The notes below the pieces were generated by a model that was given only the letters and a program-made list of their open reading frames with translations, was not told the DNA's origin and searched no databases. Shown here piece after piece: positions 34,643 through 48,126 of a stretch of 64,000 bases of DNA. Made by a program: the position numbers and the translations under genes. How positions within the stretch are numbered: position 1 is the stretch's first letter; every line of letters begins with the position of its first letter. The stretch comes from Tenrec ecaudatus (lineage: Eukaryota > Chordata > Mammalia > Afrosoricida > Tenrecidae). Location of the stretch: contig NC_134536.1 of assembly GCF_050624435.1 (NCBI RefSeq), positions 141,281,059 through 141,345,058 on the forward strand, written 5' to 3'.

Positions 34643-37600
34643 TTGGACTCTATCGGTTCCCTAGCGGGAACTTGGATTATGTAGGTTCCCTATCGGCCAC
34701 TTGGACTATGTAGGTTAACTAGAGGGCATTTGGACTATGTAGGTAACCTTGCGGGCACTTGGACTATGTAGGTTCCCTATCGGGCACTTGGAGAATGTAG
34801 GTTAACTAGGGGGCACTAGGACGATGTAGGTTACCTAGCGGGCACTTGGACTATCGAGGTTAACTAACAGGCACTTGGACGATGTAGGTTACCTAGGGGG
34901 CACTTGGACTATGTAGGATCCCTATCGGACATTTGGACTACTTAGGTTTCCTAGCGGGCACTTGGACTATCTAGGTTAACTAGCGGGCACTTGGACTATC
35001 TAGGTCAACTAGTGGGCCCTTGTACTATGTAGGTTAACTAGCGAGCATTTGGACTATCTAGATTAACTAGCAGACCTTGGACTATGTAGGTTAACTAGCG
35101 GGCCCTTGGACTATGTAGATTTACTAGCGGGCACTTGGACGATCTAGGTTAACTAGAGGGTACTTGGATGATCATTGTTAACTAGCGGGCACTTGGACTA
35201 TCTAGGTTAGCTAACGGGTACACGGACTAAGTACGTCCCCTAGTGGGCACTTGGACTATCTAGGTTAACTAACGGGCACTTGGACTATCTAGGTTACCTA
35301 GCTGGCACTTGGACTATGAATGTTCCCTAGCGGGCACTTGGACTATGTAGGTCAACTAACGGGCCCTTGGACTATCTAGGTTAGCTAACTGGCACGTGGA
35401 CTATGTAGGTTAACTAGCGGACACTTGCACGATCTAGGTTAACTAGCGGGCTCTTACACTATGTAGGTTAACTAGCGGGCCCATTGACTATGTAGGTTAA
35501 CTAGCGGGCACTTGGACGATCAAGGTTAACTAGCGGGCACTTGGACGATATAGGTTAACTAGCGGGCCCTTGGATTATCTAGGTTAGCTAGCGGACTCTT
35601 GCACTATGTAGGTTAACTAGCGGGCCCATTGACTATTTAGGTTAACTAGCGGGCACTTGGACGATCTATGTTACCTAGGAGGAACTTTGACTATGTAGGT
35701 TAACTAGGGGGCACTTGGACTATCTAGGTTACCTAGCAGGCACTTGGACTATGTAGCTTAACTAGCGGGCACTTGGACTATCTAGGTTACGTAGCGGGCA
35801 CTTGGACGATGTAAGTTCCCTAGCGGGCACTTGAACTATCTACCTTACCTAGCGGGCACTTGGACTATGTACGTTAACTAGCGGACACTTGGACTATGTA
35901 CGTTTCCTAGCGGGTACTTGGACTATCTATGTTAACTAGCGGGCACTTGGACTATGTAGGTTCCCTAGCGGGCACATGGACTATGTAGGTTCCCTAGCGG
36001 GCACTTGGACTATGAATGTTCCCTACGGACACTTGAACTATGCAAGTTAACTACCGGGCACTTGGACTATGTATGTTACCTAGCGGGCCCTTGGACTACT
36101 TAGGTTAACTAGCGGACACTTGAACTATGTAGGTTACCTAGCGGGCACTTGGACTATCTAGGTTACCTAACGGGCACTTGGACTATGTAGGTTCCCTAGC
36201 GGGCACTTGGATTATATAGGTTCCCTATCGGGCACTCTGACTATGTAGGTTAACTAGCGGGCATTTGGACTATGTAGGTTACCTAGCGGGCACTTGGAGA
36301 ATGTAGGTTAACTAGGGGGCACTAGGACAATGTAGGTTACCTAGCAGACCCTTGGACTATCTAGGTTACTTAGGGAGAACCTGGACTATGTAGGTTAACT
36401 AGTGGGCACTTGGACTATCTAGGTTACCTAGCAGGCACTTGGATTATGTAGGTTCCCTAGTGGGCACTTGGACTATGTAGGTTAACTAGCGGACACTTGG
36501 ACGATCTAGGTTAACTAGCGTGTACTTGGACTATGTAGGTTAACTAGCAGGCCCTTGGACTATGTAGATTAACTAGCAGCACTTGGACTATCTACATTAA
36601 CCAGCGGGCCCTTGGACTATGTAGATTCCCTAGCGGGCACTTGGACTACATAGGTTCCCTAGAGGGCACTTGGACTATGTAGGTTCCCTAGCGGGCACTT
36701 GGACTATGAATGTTCCCTACGGACACTTGAACTATGTAAGTTAACTACCGGGCACTTTGACTATGTATGTTAACTAGCGGGCCCTTGGACTACTTAGGTT
36801 AACTAGCAGACACTTGCACTATGTAGGTTACCTAGCGGGCACTTGGACTATCTAGGTTACCTAACGGGCACTTGGACTATGTAGGTTCCCTAAGGCACTT
36901 GGATTATATAGGTTCCCTATTGGGCACTTGGACGATGTAGGTTAACTAGCGGGCATTTGGACTATGTAGGTTACCTAGCGGGCACTTGGACTATGTACGT
37001 TGCCTTTCGGGCACTTGGAGAATGTAGGTTAACTAGCGGGCCCATTGACTATTTAGGTTAACTAGCGGACCCTTGGACTATCTAGGTTACTTAGGGGGAA
37101 CCTGGACTATGTAGGTTAACTAGCGGGCACTTGGACTATCTAGGTTACCTAGCGGGCACTTGGACAATGTACGTTCCCTAGCGGGCACGTGGACTATCTA
37201 CGTTACCTAGCGGGCACTTGGACTATGTACGTTACCTAGCGGGCACTTGGACTATGTAGGTTCCCTAGCGGGCACTTGGACTATGTGGGTTCCCTAGCGG
37301 GCATTTAGACTATCTAGGTTACCTAACGGGCACTTGGACTATGTAGGTTCCCTAGCGGTCACTTGGATTATGTAGGTTCCCTCTCGGGCACTTGGAATAT
37401 GTAGGTTAACTAGCGGGCATTTGGACTATGTAGGTTACCTAGCGGGCACTTGGACTATGTAGGTTACCTAGCGGGCACTTGGACTATATAGGTTCCTATC
37501 GGGCATTTGGACTATGTAGGTTACCTAGCGGGCCCTTAGACTATCTAGGTTACCTAGGGGGAACCAGGACTATGTAGGTTAACTAGTGGGCACTTGGACT

Positions 37601-37850
37601 ATCTAGGTTACCTTGCAGGCACTTGGACTATGTAGGGTAACTAGCGCGCACTTGGACTATGTACGTTTCCTAGCGGGCACTTGGACTATCTACGTTACCT
37701 AGCGGGCACCTGGACTATGTACGTTAACTAGCGGGCACTTGGACTATGTACGTTTCCTAGCGGGTACTTGGACTAGATAGGTTCCCTAGCGGGCACTTGG
37801 CCTATCTAGGTTAACGAACGGGCACTTGGACTATGTAGGTTAACTAGCGG

Positions 37851-38095
37851 ACACTTTGAATATCTAGGTTAGCTAACGGGCAATTGGACTATCTAGTTCA
37901 CCTAGCGGGCACTTGGACTATGTAGGTTCCCTAGCAGGCACTTTGACTATCTAGGTTAACTAACGGGCACTTGGACTATGTAGGTTGCCTAGCGAGCACT
38001 TGGACTATCTAGGTTAACATAGCGGTCATTCGAATATTAGGGCCCCTAGCGGGCATTTGGAGTGGGCCCTTGGACTATGTAGGTTAACTAGCGGG
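37851..38095 (+). repeat. 244-bp segment present in B, absent in A
   Basis: Copy A joins GCGGACACTT directly to GGACAATCTAGG near 16875. Copy B has eight full monomers plus part of another between the same sequences. It includes unusual ones (TTAACATAGCGGTCATTCG at about 38011) and the TTAGGGCCCC short-monomer block. The breakpoints fall in CACTTGGAC, a sequence shared by nearly all monomers. Confidence 0.8.
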
Positions 38096-38146
38096 CACTT
38101 GGACAATCTAGGTTAACTAGCGGGCACTTGGACGATCTAGGTTATC

Positions 38147-38204
38147 TAGCGGGCACTTGAACTTTCAAAGTGAACAAGTGAGCCCTCGGACTATGTTGGT
38201 TAAC
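38147..38204 (+). repeat. Diverged 58-bp dimer, copy 3
   Basis: This copy has the same GAACTTTCAAAG and CCCTCGG variant as the copy at 16925, at offset 21222. Here the TTAGGGCCCC block is retained about 130 bp upstream. Confidence 0.9.
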
Positions 38205-41200
38205 TAGCGGGCCCTTGGACTATCTGGGTTACGTAGCGGGCACTTGGACTATGTAGGTTACATAGTGGGCACTTGGATTATCTAGGTTAACGAACGGGCA
38301 CTTGGAATATGCAGGTAACCTAGCGGGCACTTGGACTGTCTAGGTTACCTAGCGGACACTTGGACTTCTATGTTAACGAACGGGCTCTTGGACTATGTAG
38401 GTTGCCTAGCGGGCACTTGGACTATCTAGGTTAGGTAACGGGCACTTGGACTATCTAGGTTACCTAACGGACACTTGGACTATCTAGGTTACATAGCGTG
38501 CACTTGGACTATGTAGGTTAACTACCGAGCACTTGGACTCTAGGTTACCTAGCGGGCACTTGAACTATCTAGGTTACCTAGCGGTCCCTTGGACTATGTA
38601 GGTTTCCTAGCAGGCACTTGGACTATCTAGGTTAACGAACGGGCACTTGTACTATGTAGGTAACCTAGCGGGCACTTGGACAGTCTAGGTTACCTATCGG
38701 GCACTTGGACTATCTAGGTTAACTAACAGACACTTGGATGATGTAGGTTACCTAGCGGGCACTTGGACTATATAGGATCCCTATCGGACATTTGGACTAC
38801 TTATGTTTTGTAGCGGGCACTTGGACTATCTAGGTTAACTAGCGGGCACTTGGACTATCTAGGTCAACTAGTGGGCCCTTGTACTATGTAGGTTAACTAG
38901 CGAGCACTTGGACTATCTAGATTAACTAGCAGACCTTGGACTATGTAGGTTAACTAGCGGGCCCTTGGACTATGTAGATTTACTAGCAGGCACTTGGACG
39001 ATCTAGGTTAACTAAAGGGCACTTGGATGATCATTGTTAACTAGCGGGCACTTGGACTATCTAGGTTAGCTAACGGGCACATGGACTAAGTACGTCCCCT
39101 AGTGGGCACTTGGACTATCTAGGTTAACTAACGGGCACTAGGACTATCTAGGTTAACTAGCGGGCACTTGGACTATCTAGGTTACCTAGCTGGCACTTGG
39201 ACTATGAATGTTCCCTAGCGGGCATTTGGACTATGTAGGTCAACTAACGGGCCCTTGGACTATCTAGGTTAGCTAACTGGCACGTGACTATGTAGGTTAA
39301 CTAGCGGACACTTGCACGATCTAGGTTAACTAGCGGGCTCTTACACTATGTAGGTTAACTAGCGGGCCCATTGACTATGTAGGTTAACTAGCGGGCACTT
39401 GGACGATCTAGGTTAACTAGCGGGCACTTGGACGATATAGGTTAACTAGCGAGCCCTTGGAATATCTAGGTTAGCTAGCGGGCTCTTGCACTATGTAGGT
39501 TAACTAGCGGGCCCATTGACTATTTAGGTTAACTAGCGGGCACTTGGACGATCTATGTTACCTAGGAGGAACTTTGACTATGTAGGTTAACTAGTGGGCA
39601 CCTGGACTATCTAGGTTACCTAGCAGGCACTTGGACTATGTAGGTTAACTAGCGGGCACTTGGACTATCTAGGTTACGTAGCGGGCACTTGGACCATGTA
39701 AGTTCCCTAGCGGGCATTTGGACTATCTACGTTACCTAGCGGGCACTTGGACTATGTACGTTAACTAGCGGACACTTGGACTATGTACGTTTCCTAGCGG
39801 GTACTTGGACTATCTATGTTAACTAGCGGGCACTTGGACTATGTAGGTTCCCTAGCGGGCACATGGACTATGTAGGTTCCCTAGCGGGCACTCGGACTAT
39901 GAATGTTCCCTACGGACACTTGAACTATGTAAGTTAACTACCGGGCACTTGCACTATGTATGTTACCTAGCAGGCCCTTGGACTACTTAGGTTAAGTAGC
40001 GGACACTTGCACTATGTAGGTTACCTAGCGGGCACATGGACTATCTAGGTTACCTAACGGGCACTTGGACTATGTAGGTTCCCTAGCGGGCACGTGGATG
40101 ATATAGGTTCCCTATCGGGCACTTGGACTATGTAGGTTAACTAGCGGGCATTTGGACTATGTAGGTTACCTAGCGGGCACTTGGACTATGTACGTTGCCT
40201 ATCGGGCACTTGGAGAATGTAGGTTAACTAGGGGGCACTAGGACAATGTAGGTTACCTAGCGGATCCTTGGACTATCTAGGTTACTTAGGGGGAACCTGG
40301 ACTATGTAGGTTAACTAGTGGGCACTTGGACTATCTAGGCTACCTAGCAGGCATTTGGACTATGTAGATTAACTAGCGGGCACTTGGACTATCTAGGTTA
40401 CCTAGCGGGCACTTGGACTATGTACGTTCCCTAGCGGGCACTTGGACTATCTACGTTACCTAGCGGGCACTTGGACTATGTACGTTACCTAGCGGGCACT
40501 TGGACTATGTACGTTTCCTAGCGGGCACATGGTCTACCTAGGTTAACTAGCGGGCACTTGGACTATCTAGGTTAACTAGCGGACATTTGGACTATTAGTG
40601 CCCCTAGCGGGCATTTGGACTATATTGTTTACCTAGCGGGCACTTAGACTATGTAGGTTAACGAACGGGCACTTGGAATATGCAGGTAACCTAGCGGGCA
40701 CTTGGACTATCTAGGTTATCTAGCGGGTACTTGGACTATGTACGTTCCCTAGCGGGCACTTGGACTATCTACGTAACCTAGCGGGCACTTGGACTATGTA
40801 CGTTACCTAGCGGGCCCTTGGACTATGTAGGTTCCCTAGCGGGCACTTGGACTATGTGGGTTCCCTAGCGGGCATTTAGACAATCTAGGTTGCCTAACGG
40901 GCACTTGGACTATGTAGGTTCCCTATCGGGCACTTGGATTATGTAGGTTCCCTATCGGGCACTTGGACTATGTAGGTTACCTAGCGGGCACTTGGACTAT
41001 GTAGGTTACCTAGCGGGCACTTGGACTATATAGGTTTCCTATCGGGTATTTGGACTATGTATGTTACCTAGCGGGCCCTTGGACTATCTAGGTTACCTAG
41101 GGGGAACCTGGACTATGTAGGTTAACTAGTGGGCACTTGGACTATCTAGGTTACCTAGCAGGCACTTGGACTATGTAGGTTAACTAGCGGGCACTTGGAC

Positions 41201-41573
41201 TATGTACGTTTCCTAGCGGGCATTTGGACTATCTACGTTACCTAGCGGGCACCTGGAGTATGTACGTTCCCTATCGGGCACTTGGACTATCTACGTTACC
41301 CAGCGGGCACTTGGACTATGTACGTTACCTAGCGGGCACTTGGACTATGTAGGTTCCCTAGCGGGCACTTGGACTATGTGGGTTCCCTAGCGGGCACTTG
41401 GTCTATCTAGGTTAACTAGCGGGCACTTGGACTATCTAGGTTAACTAGTGGGCATTTGGACTATTAGGGCCCCTAGCGGGCTTTTGGAGTGGGCCCTTGG
41501 ACTATGTAGGTTAACTAGCGGGCACTTGGACAATCTAGGTTAACTAGAGGGCACTTGGACGATCTAGGTTAAC

Positions 41574-41631
41574 TAGCGGGCACTTGAACCATCAAAGTGA
41601 ACAAGTGAGCCCTCGGACTATGTTGGTTAAC
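41574..41631 (+). repeat. Diverged 58-bp dimer, copy 4
   Basis: This copy has GAACCATCAAAG with CCCTCGG, like the copy at 20352. It closes the series of A/B-type dimers; all later copies have CCCTTGG. Confidence 0.9.
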
Positions 41632-43030
41632 TAGCGGGCCCTTGGACTATCTGGGTTACCTAGCGGGCACTTGGGCTATGTAGGTTACCTAGTGGGCACT
41701 AGGATTATATAGGTTAACGAACGGGCACTTGGAATATGCAGGTAACCTAGCGGGCACTTGGACTGTCTAGGTTCCCTATCGGGCACTTGGACTATGTAGG
41801 TTAATTAGCGGGCATTTGGACTATGTAGGTTTACTAGCGGGCACTTGGACGATCTAGGTTAACTAGAGGGCAGTTGGACTATCTAGGTTAATAAGCGGGC
41901 ACTTGGATTATCATTGTTAACTAGCGGGCACTTGGACTATCTAGGTTAGCTAACGGGCACATGGACTAAGTCCGTCCCCTAGTGGGCACTTGGACTATCT
42001 AGGTTAACTAACGGGCACTAGGACTATCTAGGTTAACTAGCGGGCACATGGACTATCTAGGTTACCTAGCTGGCACTTGGACTATGAAGGTTCCCTAGCG
42101 GGGCCTTGGACTATGTAGGTCAACTAGCGGGCCCTTGGACTATCTAGGTTAGCTAACTGGCACGTGGACTATGTAGGTTAACTAGCGGACACTTGCACGA
42201 TCTAGGTTAACTAGCGGGCTCTTGCACTATGTAGGTTAATTAGCGGGCCCATTGACTATGTAGGTTAACTAGCGGGCACTTGGACGATCTAGGTTAACTA
42301 GCAGGCACTTGGACGATATAGGTTAACTAGCGGGCACTTGGATTATCTAGGTTAGCTAGCGGGCTCTTGCACTATGTAGGTTAACTAGGGGGCCCATTGA
42401 CTATTTAGGTTAACTAGCGGGCACTTGGACGATCTATGTTACCTAGGGAGAACTTTGACTATGTAGGTTAACTAGCGGGCACTTGGACTATCTAGGTTAC
42501 GTAGCGGGCACTTGGACTATGTACGTTCCCTAGCGGGCCCTTGGACTATCTACCTTACCTAGTGGGCACTTGGACTATGTACGTTAACTAGCGGGCACTT
42601 GGACTATGTACGTTTCCTAGCGGGTACTTGGACTATCTATGTTAACTAGCGGGCACTTGGACTATGTAGGTTCCCTATGGGGCACTTGGACTAGGTAGGT
42701 TCCCTAGCGAGCAATTGGTCTATCTAGGTTAACTAGCGGGCACTTGGACTATCTAGGTTAACTAGTGAGCACTTGGACTATCTAGGATAACTAGCGGGCA
42801 CTTGGACTATGTAGGTAACCTAGTGGTCACTTGAACTGTCTAGGTTACCTAGCGGGCACTTGTATTATATAGGTTAACTAGCGGGCACTTGGACTATCTA
42901 GGTTAACTAGTGGGCCCTTGGACGATGTAGGTTAACTAGCGGGTATTTGGACTATGTATGTTAACTAATGGGCCCTTGGACTATGTAGATTAACTAGCGG
43001 CACTTGGACTATCTATGTTAACTAGCGGGC

Positions 43031-46000
43031 CCTTGGACTATGTAGATTCCCTAGCGGGCACATGGACTATGTAGATTAACTAGCAGCACTTGGACTATCT
43101 ACATTAACCAGCGGGCCCTTGGACTATGTAGATTCCCTAGCGGGCACTTGGACTACGTAGGTTCCCTCTCGGGCACTTGGATTATGTAGGTTCCCTAGCG
43201 GGCACTTGGACTATGAATGTTCCCTACGGACACTTGAACTATGTAAGTTAATTACCGGGCACTTGGACTATGTATGTTAACTAGCGGGCCCTTGGACTAC
43301 TTAGGTTAACTAGCGGACACTTGCACTATGTAGGTTACCTAGTGAGCACTTGGACTATCTAGGTTACCTAATGGGCACTTGGACTATGTAGGTTCCCTAG
43401 CGGGCACTTGGATTATATAGGTTCCCTATCGGGCACTTGGACTATGTAGTTTAACTAGCGGGCATTTGGACTATGTAGGTTACTTAGCGGGCACTTGTAC
43501 TATGTAGGTTGCCTATCGGGCACTTGGAGAATGTAGGTTAACTAGGGAGCACTAGGACAATGTAGGTTACCTAGCGGACCCTTGGACTATCTAGGTTACT
43601 TAGGGGGAACCTGGACTATGTAGGTTAACTAGTGGGCACTTGGACTATCTAGGTTACCTAGCAGGCACTTGGACTATGTAGGTTAACTAGCGGGTACTTG
43701 GAGTAGATAGGTTCCCTAGCGGGCACTTGGACTATCTAGGTTAACTAGCGAGCACTTGGACTATCTAGGTTAACTACCGGGCATTTGGACTATTAGGGCC
43801 CCTAGCGGGCATTTGGACTATATTGGTTACCTAGCAGGCACTTGGAATATGAAGGTTAACGAATGGGCACTTGGAATATGCAGTTAACCTACCGGGCACT
43901 TGGACTGTCTAGGTACCCTATCGGGCACTTGGACTGTGTAGGTTAACTAGCGGGCATTTGGACTATGTAGGTTTACTAGCGGGCACTTGGACGATCTAGG
44001 TTAACTAGAGGGAACTTGGACTATCTAGGTTAACTAGCGGGCACTTGGATGATCAATGTTAACTAGCGGGCACTTGGACTATCTAGGTTAGCTAACGGGC
44101 ACATGGACTAATTCCGTTCCCTAGTGGGCACTAGGACTATCTAGGTTAACTAGCGGGCACTTGGACTATGTAGGTTACCTAGCTGGCACTTGGACTATGA
44201 AGGTTCCCTAGCGGGCACTAGGACTATGTAGGTAACCTAGTGGTCACTTGAAATGTCTAGGTTACCTCGCAGGCACTTGGACTATGTAGGTTAACTAGCG
44301 GGCAATTGGACTATCTAGGTTAGCTAACTGGCACGTGGACTATGTAGGTTAACTAGCGGACACTTGCACGATCTAGGTTAACTAGCGGGCTCTTGCACTA
44401 TGTAGGTTAACTAGCGGGCCCATTGACTATGTAGGTTAACTAGCGGGCACTTGGACGATCTAGGTTAACTAGCGGGCACTTGGACGATACAGGTTAACTA
44501 GCGGGCACGTGGATTATCTAGGTTAGCTAGCAGGCTCTTGCACTATGTAGGTTAACTAGCGGGCCCATTGACTATTTACGTTAACTAGCGGGCACTTGGA
44601 CGATCTAGGTTACCTAGGGGGAACTTTGACTATGTAGGTTAACTAGTGGGCACTTGGACTATCTAGGTTAACTAGCAGGCACTTGGACTATGTAGGTTAA
44701 CTAGCGGGCACTTGGACTATCTAGGTTATGTAGCGGGCACTTGGACTATGTACGTTCCCTAGTGGGCACTTGGACTATCTACCTTACCTAGCGGGCACTA
44801 GGACTATGTACGTTTCCTAGCGGGTACTTGGACTATCTATGTTAACTAGCGGGCACTTGGACTATGTAGGTTCCCTATGGGGCACGTGGTCTAGGTAGGT
44901 TCCCTAGCGGGCACTTGGTCTATCTAGGTTAACTAGCGGGCACTTGGACGATCTAGGTTAACTAGTGAGCACTTGGACTATCTAGGATAACTAGCGGGCA
45001 CTTGGAGTATGTAGGTAACCTAGTGGTCACTTGAACTGCCTAGGTTAACTAGCGGGCCCTTGGACTATGTAGGTTTCCTAGCAGGCACTTGGACTATCTA
45101 GGTTAACGAACGGGCACTTGGACGATGTAGGTTACCTAGCGGGCACTTGGACTATGTAGGATCCCTATCGGACATTTGGACTATTTAGGTTACCTAGCGG
45201 GCACTTGGACTATCAAGGTTAACTAGCGGGCACTTGGACTATCTAGGTCAACTAGTGGGCCCTTGTACTATGTAGGTTAACTAGCGAGCACTTGGAGTAT
45301 CTAGGTTAACTAGCGGGCATTTGGACTATCAGGGCCCCTAGCGGGCATTTGGAGTGGGCCCTTGGACTATGTAGGTTAATTAGCGGGCACTTGCACAATC
45401 TAGGTTAACTAGCGGGCACTAGGACGATCTAGGTTAACTAGCGGGCTCTTGAACTATCAAAGTGAACAAGTGAGCCCTTGGACTATCTTGGTTAACTAGC
45501 GGGCCCTTGGACTATCTGGGTTACCTAGCGGGTACTTGGACTATTTAGGTTAACTAGTGGGCACTTGGATTATCTAGGTTAACGAACGGGCACTTGGAAT
45601 ATGCAGGTAACCTAGCGGGCACTTGGACTGTCTAGGTTTCCTAGCGGACACTTGGACTTCTAGGTTAACGAACGGGCTCTTGGACTATGTAGGTTGCCTA
45701 GCGGGCACTTGGACTATCTAGGTTAGGTAACGGGCACTTGGACTATCTAGGTTACCTAACGGGCACTTTGACTATCTAGGTTACATAGTGTGCACTTGGA
45801 CTATGTAGGTTAACTAGCGAGCACTAGGACTCTAGGTTACCTAGCGGACACTTGAACTATCTAGGTTACCTAGCGGGCCCTTGGACTATGTAGGTTTCCT
45901 AGCAGGCACTTGGACTATCTAGGTTAACGAACGGGCACTTGGACGATGTAGGTTACCTAGCGGGCACTTGGACTATGTAGGATCCCTATCGGACATTTGG

Positions 46001-46470
46001 ACTATTTAGGTTACCTAGCGGGCACTTGGACTATCTAGGTTAACTAGCGGGCACTTGGACTATCTAGGTCAACTAGTGGGCCCTTTTACTATGTAGGTTA
46101 ACTAGCGAGCACTTGGACTATCTAGGTTAACTAGCGGACCTTGGACTATGTAGGTTAACTAGCGGGCCCTTGGACTATGTAGGTTTACTAGCGGGCACTT
46201 GGATGATCTAGGTTAACTAGAGGGCACTTGGACTATCTAGGTTAACTAGCGGGCACTTGGATGATCATTGTTAACTAGCGGGCACTTGGACAATCTAGGT
46301 TAGATAACGGGCACATGGACTAAGTACGTCCCCTAGTGGGCACTTGGACTATCTAGGTTAACTAACGGGCACTAGGACTATCTAGGTCAACTAGTGGGCC
46401 CTTTTACTATGTAGGTTAACTAGCGAGCACTTGGACTATCTAGGTTACCTAGCTGGCACTTGGACTATGA
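43031..46470 (+). repeat. Divergent domain II relative, first part
   Basis: After copy B ends, the array continues with domain II monomers in a different order. It starts with the AGATTAACTAGCAGCAC and ACATTAACCAGCGGG series, as at about 15590-15640 and 36570-36610. AATGTTCCCTACGG with GAACTATGTAAG follows at about 43215, and GCACGATCTAGG lies at 44366. The matches to A and B are in short runs and carry more substitutions than A and B show against each other, so this is an older or independently evolved copy. Near 45090-46010 a module with GTAGGATCCCTATCGG appears twice (about 45149 and 45978). Confidence 0.75.
45449..45506 (+). repeat. Diverged 58-bp dimer, copy 5
   Basis: The first monomer begins with GGGCTCTTGAAC rather than GGGCACTTGAAC, and the second carries ACTATCTTGG rather than ACTATGTTGG. 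These changes are private to this copy. It is the only dimer between the superrepeats and the 3.73-kb HOR pair. Confidence 0.88.
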
Positions 46471-46971
46471 AGGTTCCCTAGCGGGCACTTGGACTATGTA
46501 GGTCAACTAGCGGGCCCTTGGATTATCTAGGTTAGCTAACTGGCACGTGGACTATGTAGGTTAACTAGCGGACACTTGCACGATCTAGGTTAACTAGCGG
46601 GCACTTGGACGATATAGGTTAACTAGCGGGCACTTGGATTATCTAGGCTAGCTAGCGGGCTCTTGCACTATGTAGGTTAACTAGTGGGCCCATTGACTAT
46701 TTAGGTTAACTAGCGGACACTTGGACGATCTATGTTACCTAGGGGGAACTTTGACTATGTAGGTTAACTAGTGGGCACTTGGACTATCTAGGTTACCTAG
46801 CAGGCACTTGGACTATGTAGGTTAACTAGCGGGCATTTGGACTATGTAGGTTACCTAGCGGGCACTTGGACTATTTAGGTTGCCTATCGGGCACTTGGAG
46901 AATGTAGGTTAACTAGGGGGCACTAGGACAATGTAGGTTTCCTAGCGGACCCTTGGACTATCTAGGTTACT

Positions 46972-47058
46972 TAGGGGGAACCTGGACTATGTAGGTTAAC
47001 TAGTGGGCACTTGGACTATCTAGGTTACCTAGCAGGCACTTGGACTATGTAGGTTAAG
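46972..47058 (+). repeat. Conserved three-monomer cassette (GGGGGAACC / AGTGGG / AGCAGG)
   Basis: Three monomers come in fixed order: one beginning TAGGGGGAACCTGGAC, one beginning TAGTGGGCAC with CTAGG, and one beginning TAGCAGGCAC with GTAGG. Together they make exactly 87 bp. The same trio appears in domain I (666, 2892, 8664 and 11665, as TACGGGGAACC with TATGGAGG) and in domain II and beyond (about 15390, 16571, 19068, 49950, 53675, 57395, 61530 and 63210). It is one of the few monomer orders shared by all parts of the window. Confidence 0.8.
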
Positions 47059-47737
47059 TAGCGGGGACTTGAACAATCTACGTTACCTAGCGGGCACTTG
47101 GACTATGTACGTTACCTAGCGGGCACATGGACTATGTAGGTTCCCTAGAGGGCACATGGACTATGTGGGTCCCCTAGCTGGCATTTGGACTATCTAGGTT
47201 ACCTAACGGGCACTTGGACAATGTAGGTTCCCTAGCGGGCACTTGGACTATGTAGGTTCCCTATCGGGCACTTGGACTATGTAGGTTAACTAGCGGGCAT
47301 TTGGACTATGTAGGTTACCTAGCGGGCACTTGGACTATGTAGGTTACCTAGCGGGCACTTGGACTATATAGGTTCCCTATCGGGCATTTGGACTATGTAG
47401 GTTCCCTATCGGGCACTTGGACTATGTAGGTTAACTAGTGGGCACTTGGACTATCTAGGTTACCTAGCAGGCACTTGGACTATGTAGGTTAACTAGCGGG
47501 CACTTGGACTATGTACGTTTCCTAGCGGGCACTTGGACTAGATAGGTTCACTAGCGGGCACTTTGTCTATCTAGGTTAACTAGCGGGCACTTGGACTATC
47601 TAGGTTAACTAGCGGGCATTTGGACTATTAGGGCCCCTAGCGGGCATTTGGAGTGGGCCCTTGAACTATGTAGGTTAACTAGCGGGCACTTGGACAATCT
47701 AGGTTAACTATCGGGCACTTGGACGATCTAGGTTAAC

Positions 47738-47795
47738 TAGCGGGCACTTGAACTATCAAAGTGAACAAGTGAGCCCTTGGACTATGTTGGTTAAC
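47738..47795 (+). repeat. Diverged 58-bp dimer, copy 6
   Basis: This copy has GAACTATCAAAG, AACAAGTGAG and CCCTTGG, the form closest to what the ancestral dimer may have been because it differs least from the consensus core. It is the left member of a pair within the 3.73-kb unit. Confidence 0.9.
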
Positions 47796-48126
47796 TAGCG
47801 GGTCATTGGACTATCTAGGTTACCTAGCAGGCACTTGGACTATGTAGGTTAACTAGCGGGCACTTGGACTATGTACGTTTCCTAGCGGGTACGTGGACTA
47901 GATAGGTTCCCTAGCGGGCACTTGGTCTATCTAGGTTAACTAGCGGGCACTTGGACTATCTAGGTCAACTAGCGAGCACTTGGACTATCTAGGTTAACTA
48001 GCGGGCATTTGGACTATCAGGGCCCCTAGCGGGCATTTGGAGTGGGCCCTTGGACTATGTAGGTTAACTAGCGGGCACTTGGACTATCTAGGTTAACTAG
48101 CGGGCACTTGGACGATCTAGGTTAAC

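Larger units (their letters stand above)
21821..34806 (+). repeat. Domain I of copy B: 2252-bp higher-order repeats
   Basis: This is the cleanest HOR region in the window. GGACTCTATCGG landmarks (counted from TTGG) lie at 22572, 24854, 30139, 32391 and 34643, and CAGGCATTGG lies at 23867, 26582, 27216, 29181, 31433 and 33685. Three consecutive intervals are exactly 2252 bp by two independent landmarks. No 749-bp module duplication is present, unlike copy A. The variant GGCTCTTGG replaces GGTTCTTGG at about 30830 and 33081, a change shared by two adjacent HOR units, so it spread after they duplicated. Confidence 0.88.
21821..43030 (+). repeat. Superrepeat copy B (complete, about 21.2 kb)
   Basis: This is the second copy of the superrepeat and the only one with both ends in the window. 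It begins with domain I monomers (the TTGGTTAATTAGCGGG type) and runs through three near-identical 2252-bp HOR units into domain II. It ends at about 43030, where it stops matching copy A. It carries 244 bp near 37850-38095 that copy A lacks. That segment includes the characteristic short-monomer block with TTAGGGCCCC at 38036, which also precedes most of the other diverged 58-bp dimers. The difference is therefore more simply a deletion in A than a gain in B. Confidence 0.9.
34807..43030 (+). repeat. Domain II of copy B
   Basis: This block repeats 13800-21820 in order. GCACGATCTAGG lies at 35427, 39314 and 42195, and TAAGT(A/C)CGTCCCC at 35228, 39087 and 41967, giving HOR periods of about 3.86 and 2.88 kb. 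It lacks one ACTAGGACTATC monomer near 35277 that copy A has at about 14270. It retains 244 bp at about 37850-38095 that A has lost. AATGTTCCCTACGG with GAACTATG(T/C)AAG again occurs as a pair about 694 bp apart (near 36014 and 36709). Confidence 0.85.
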
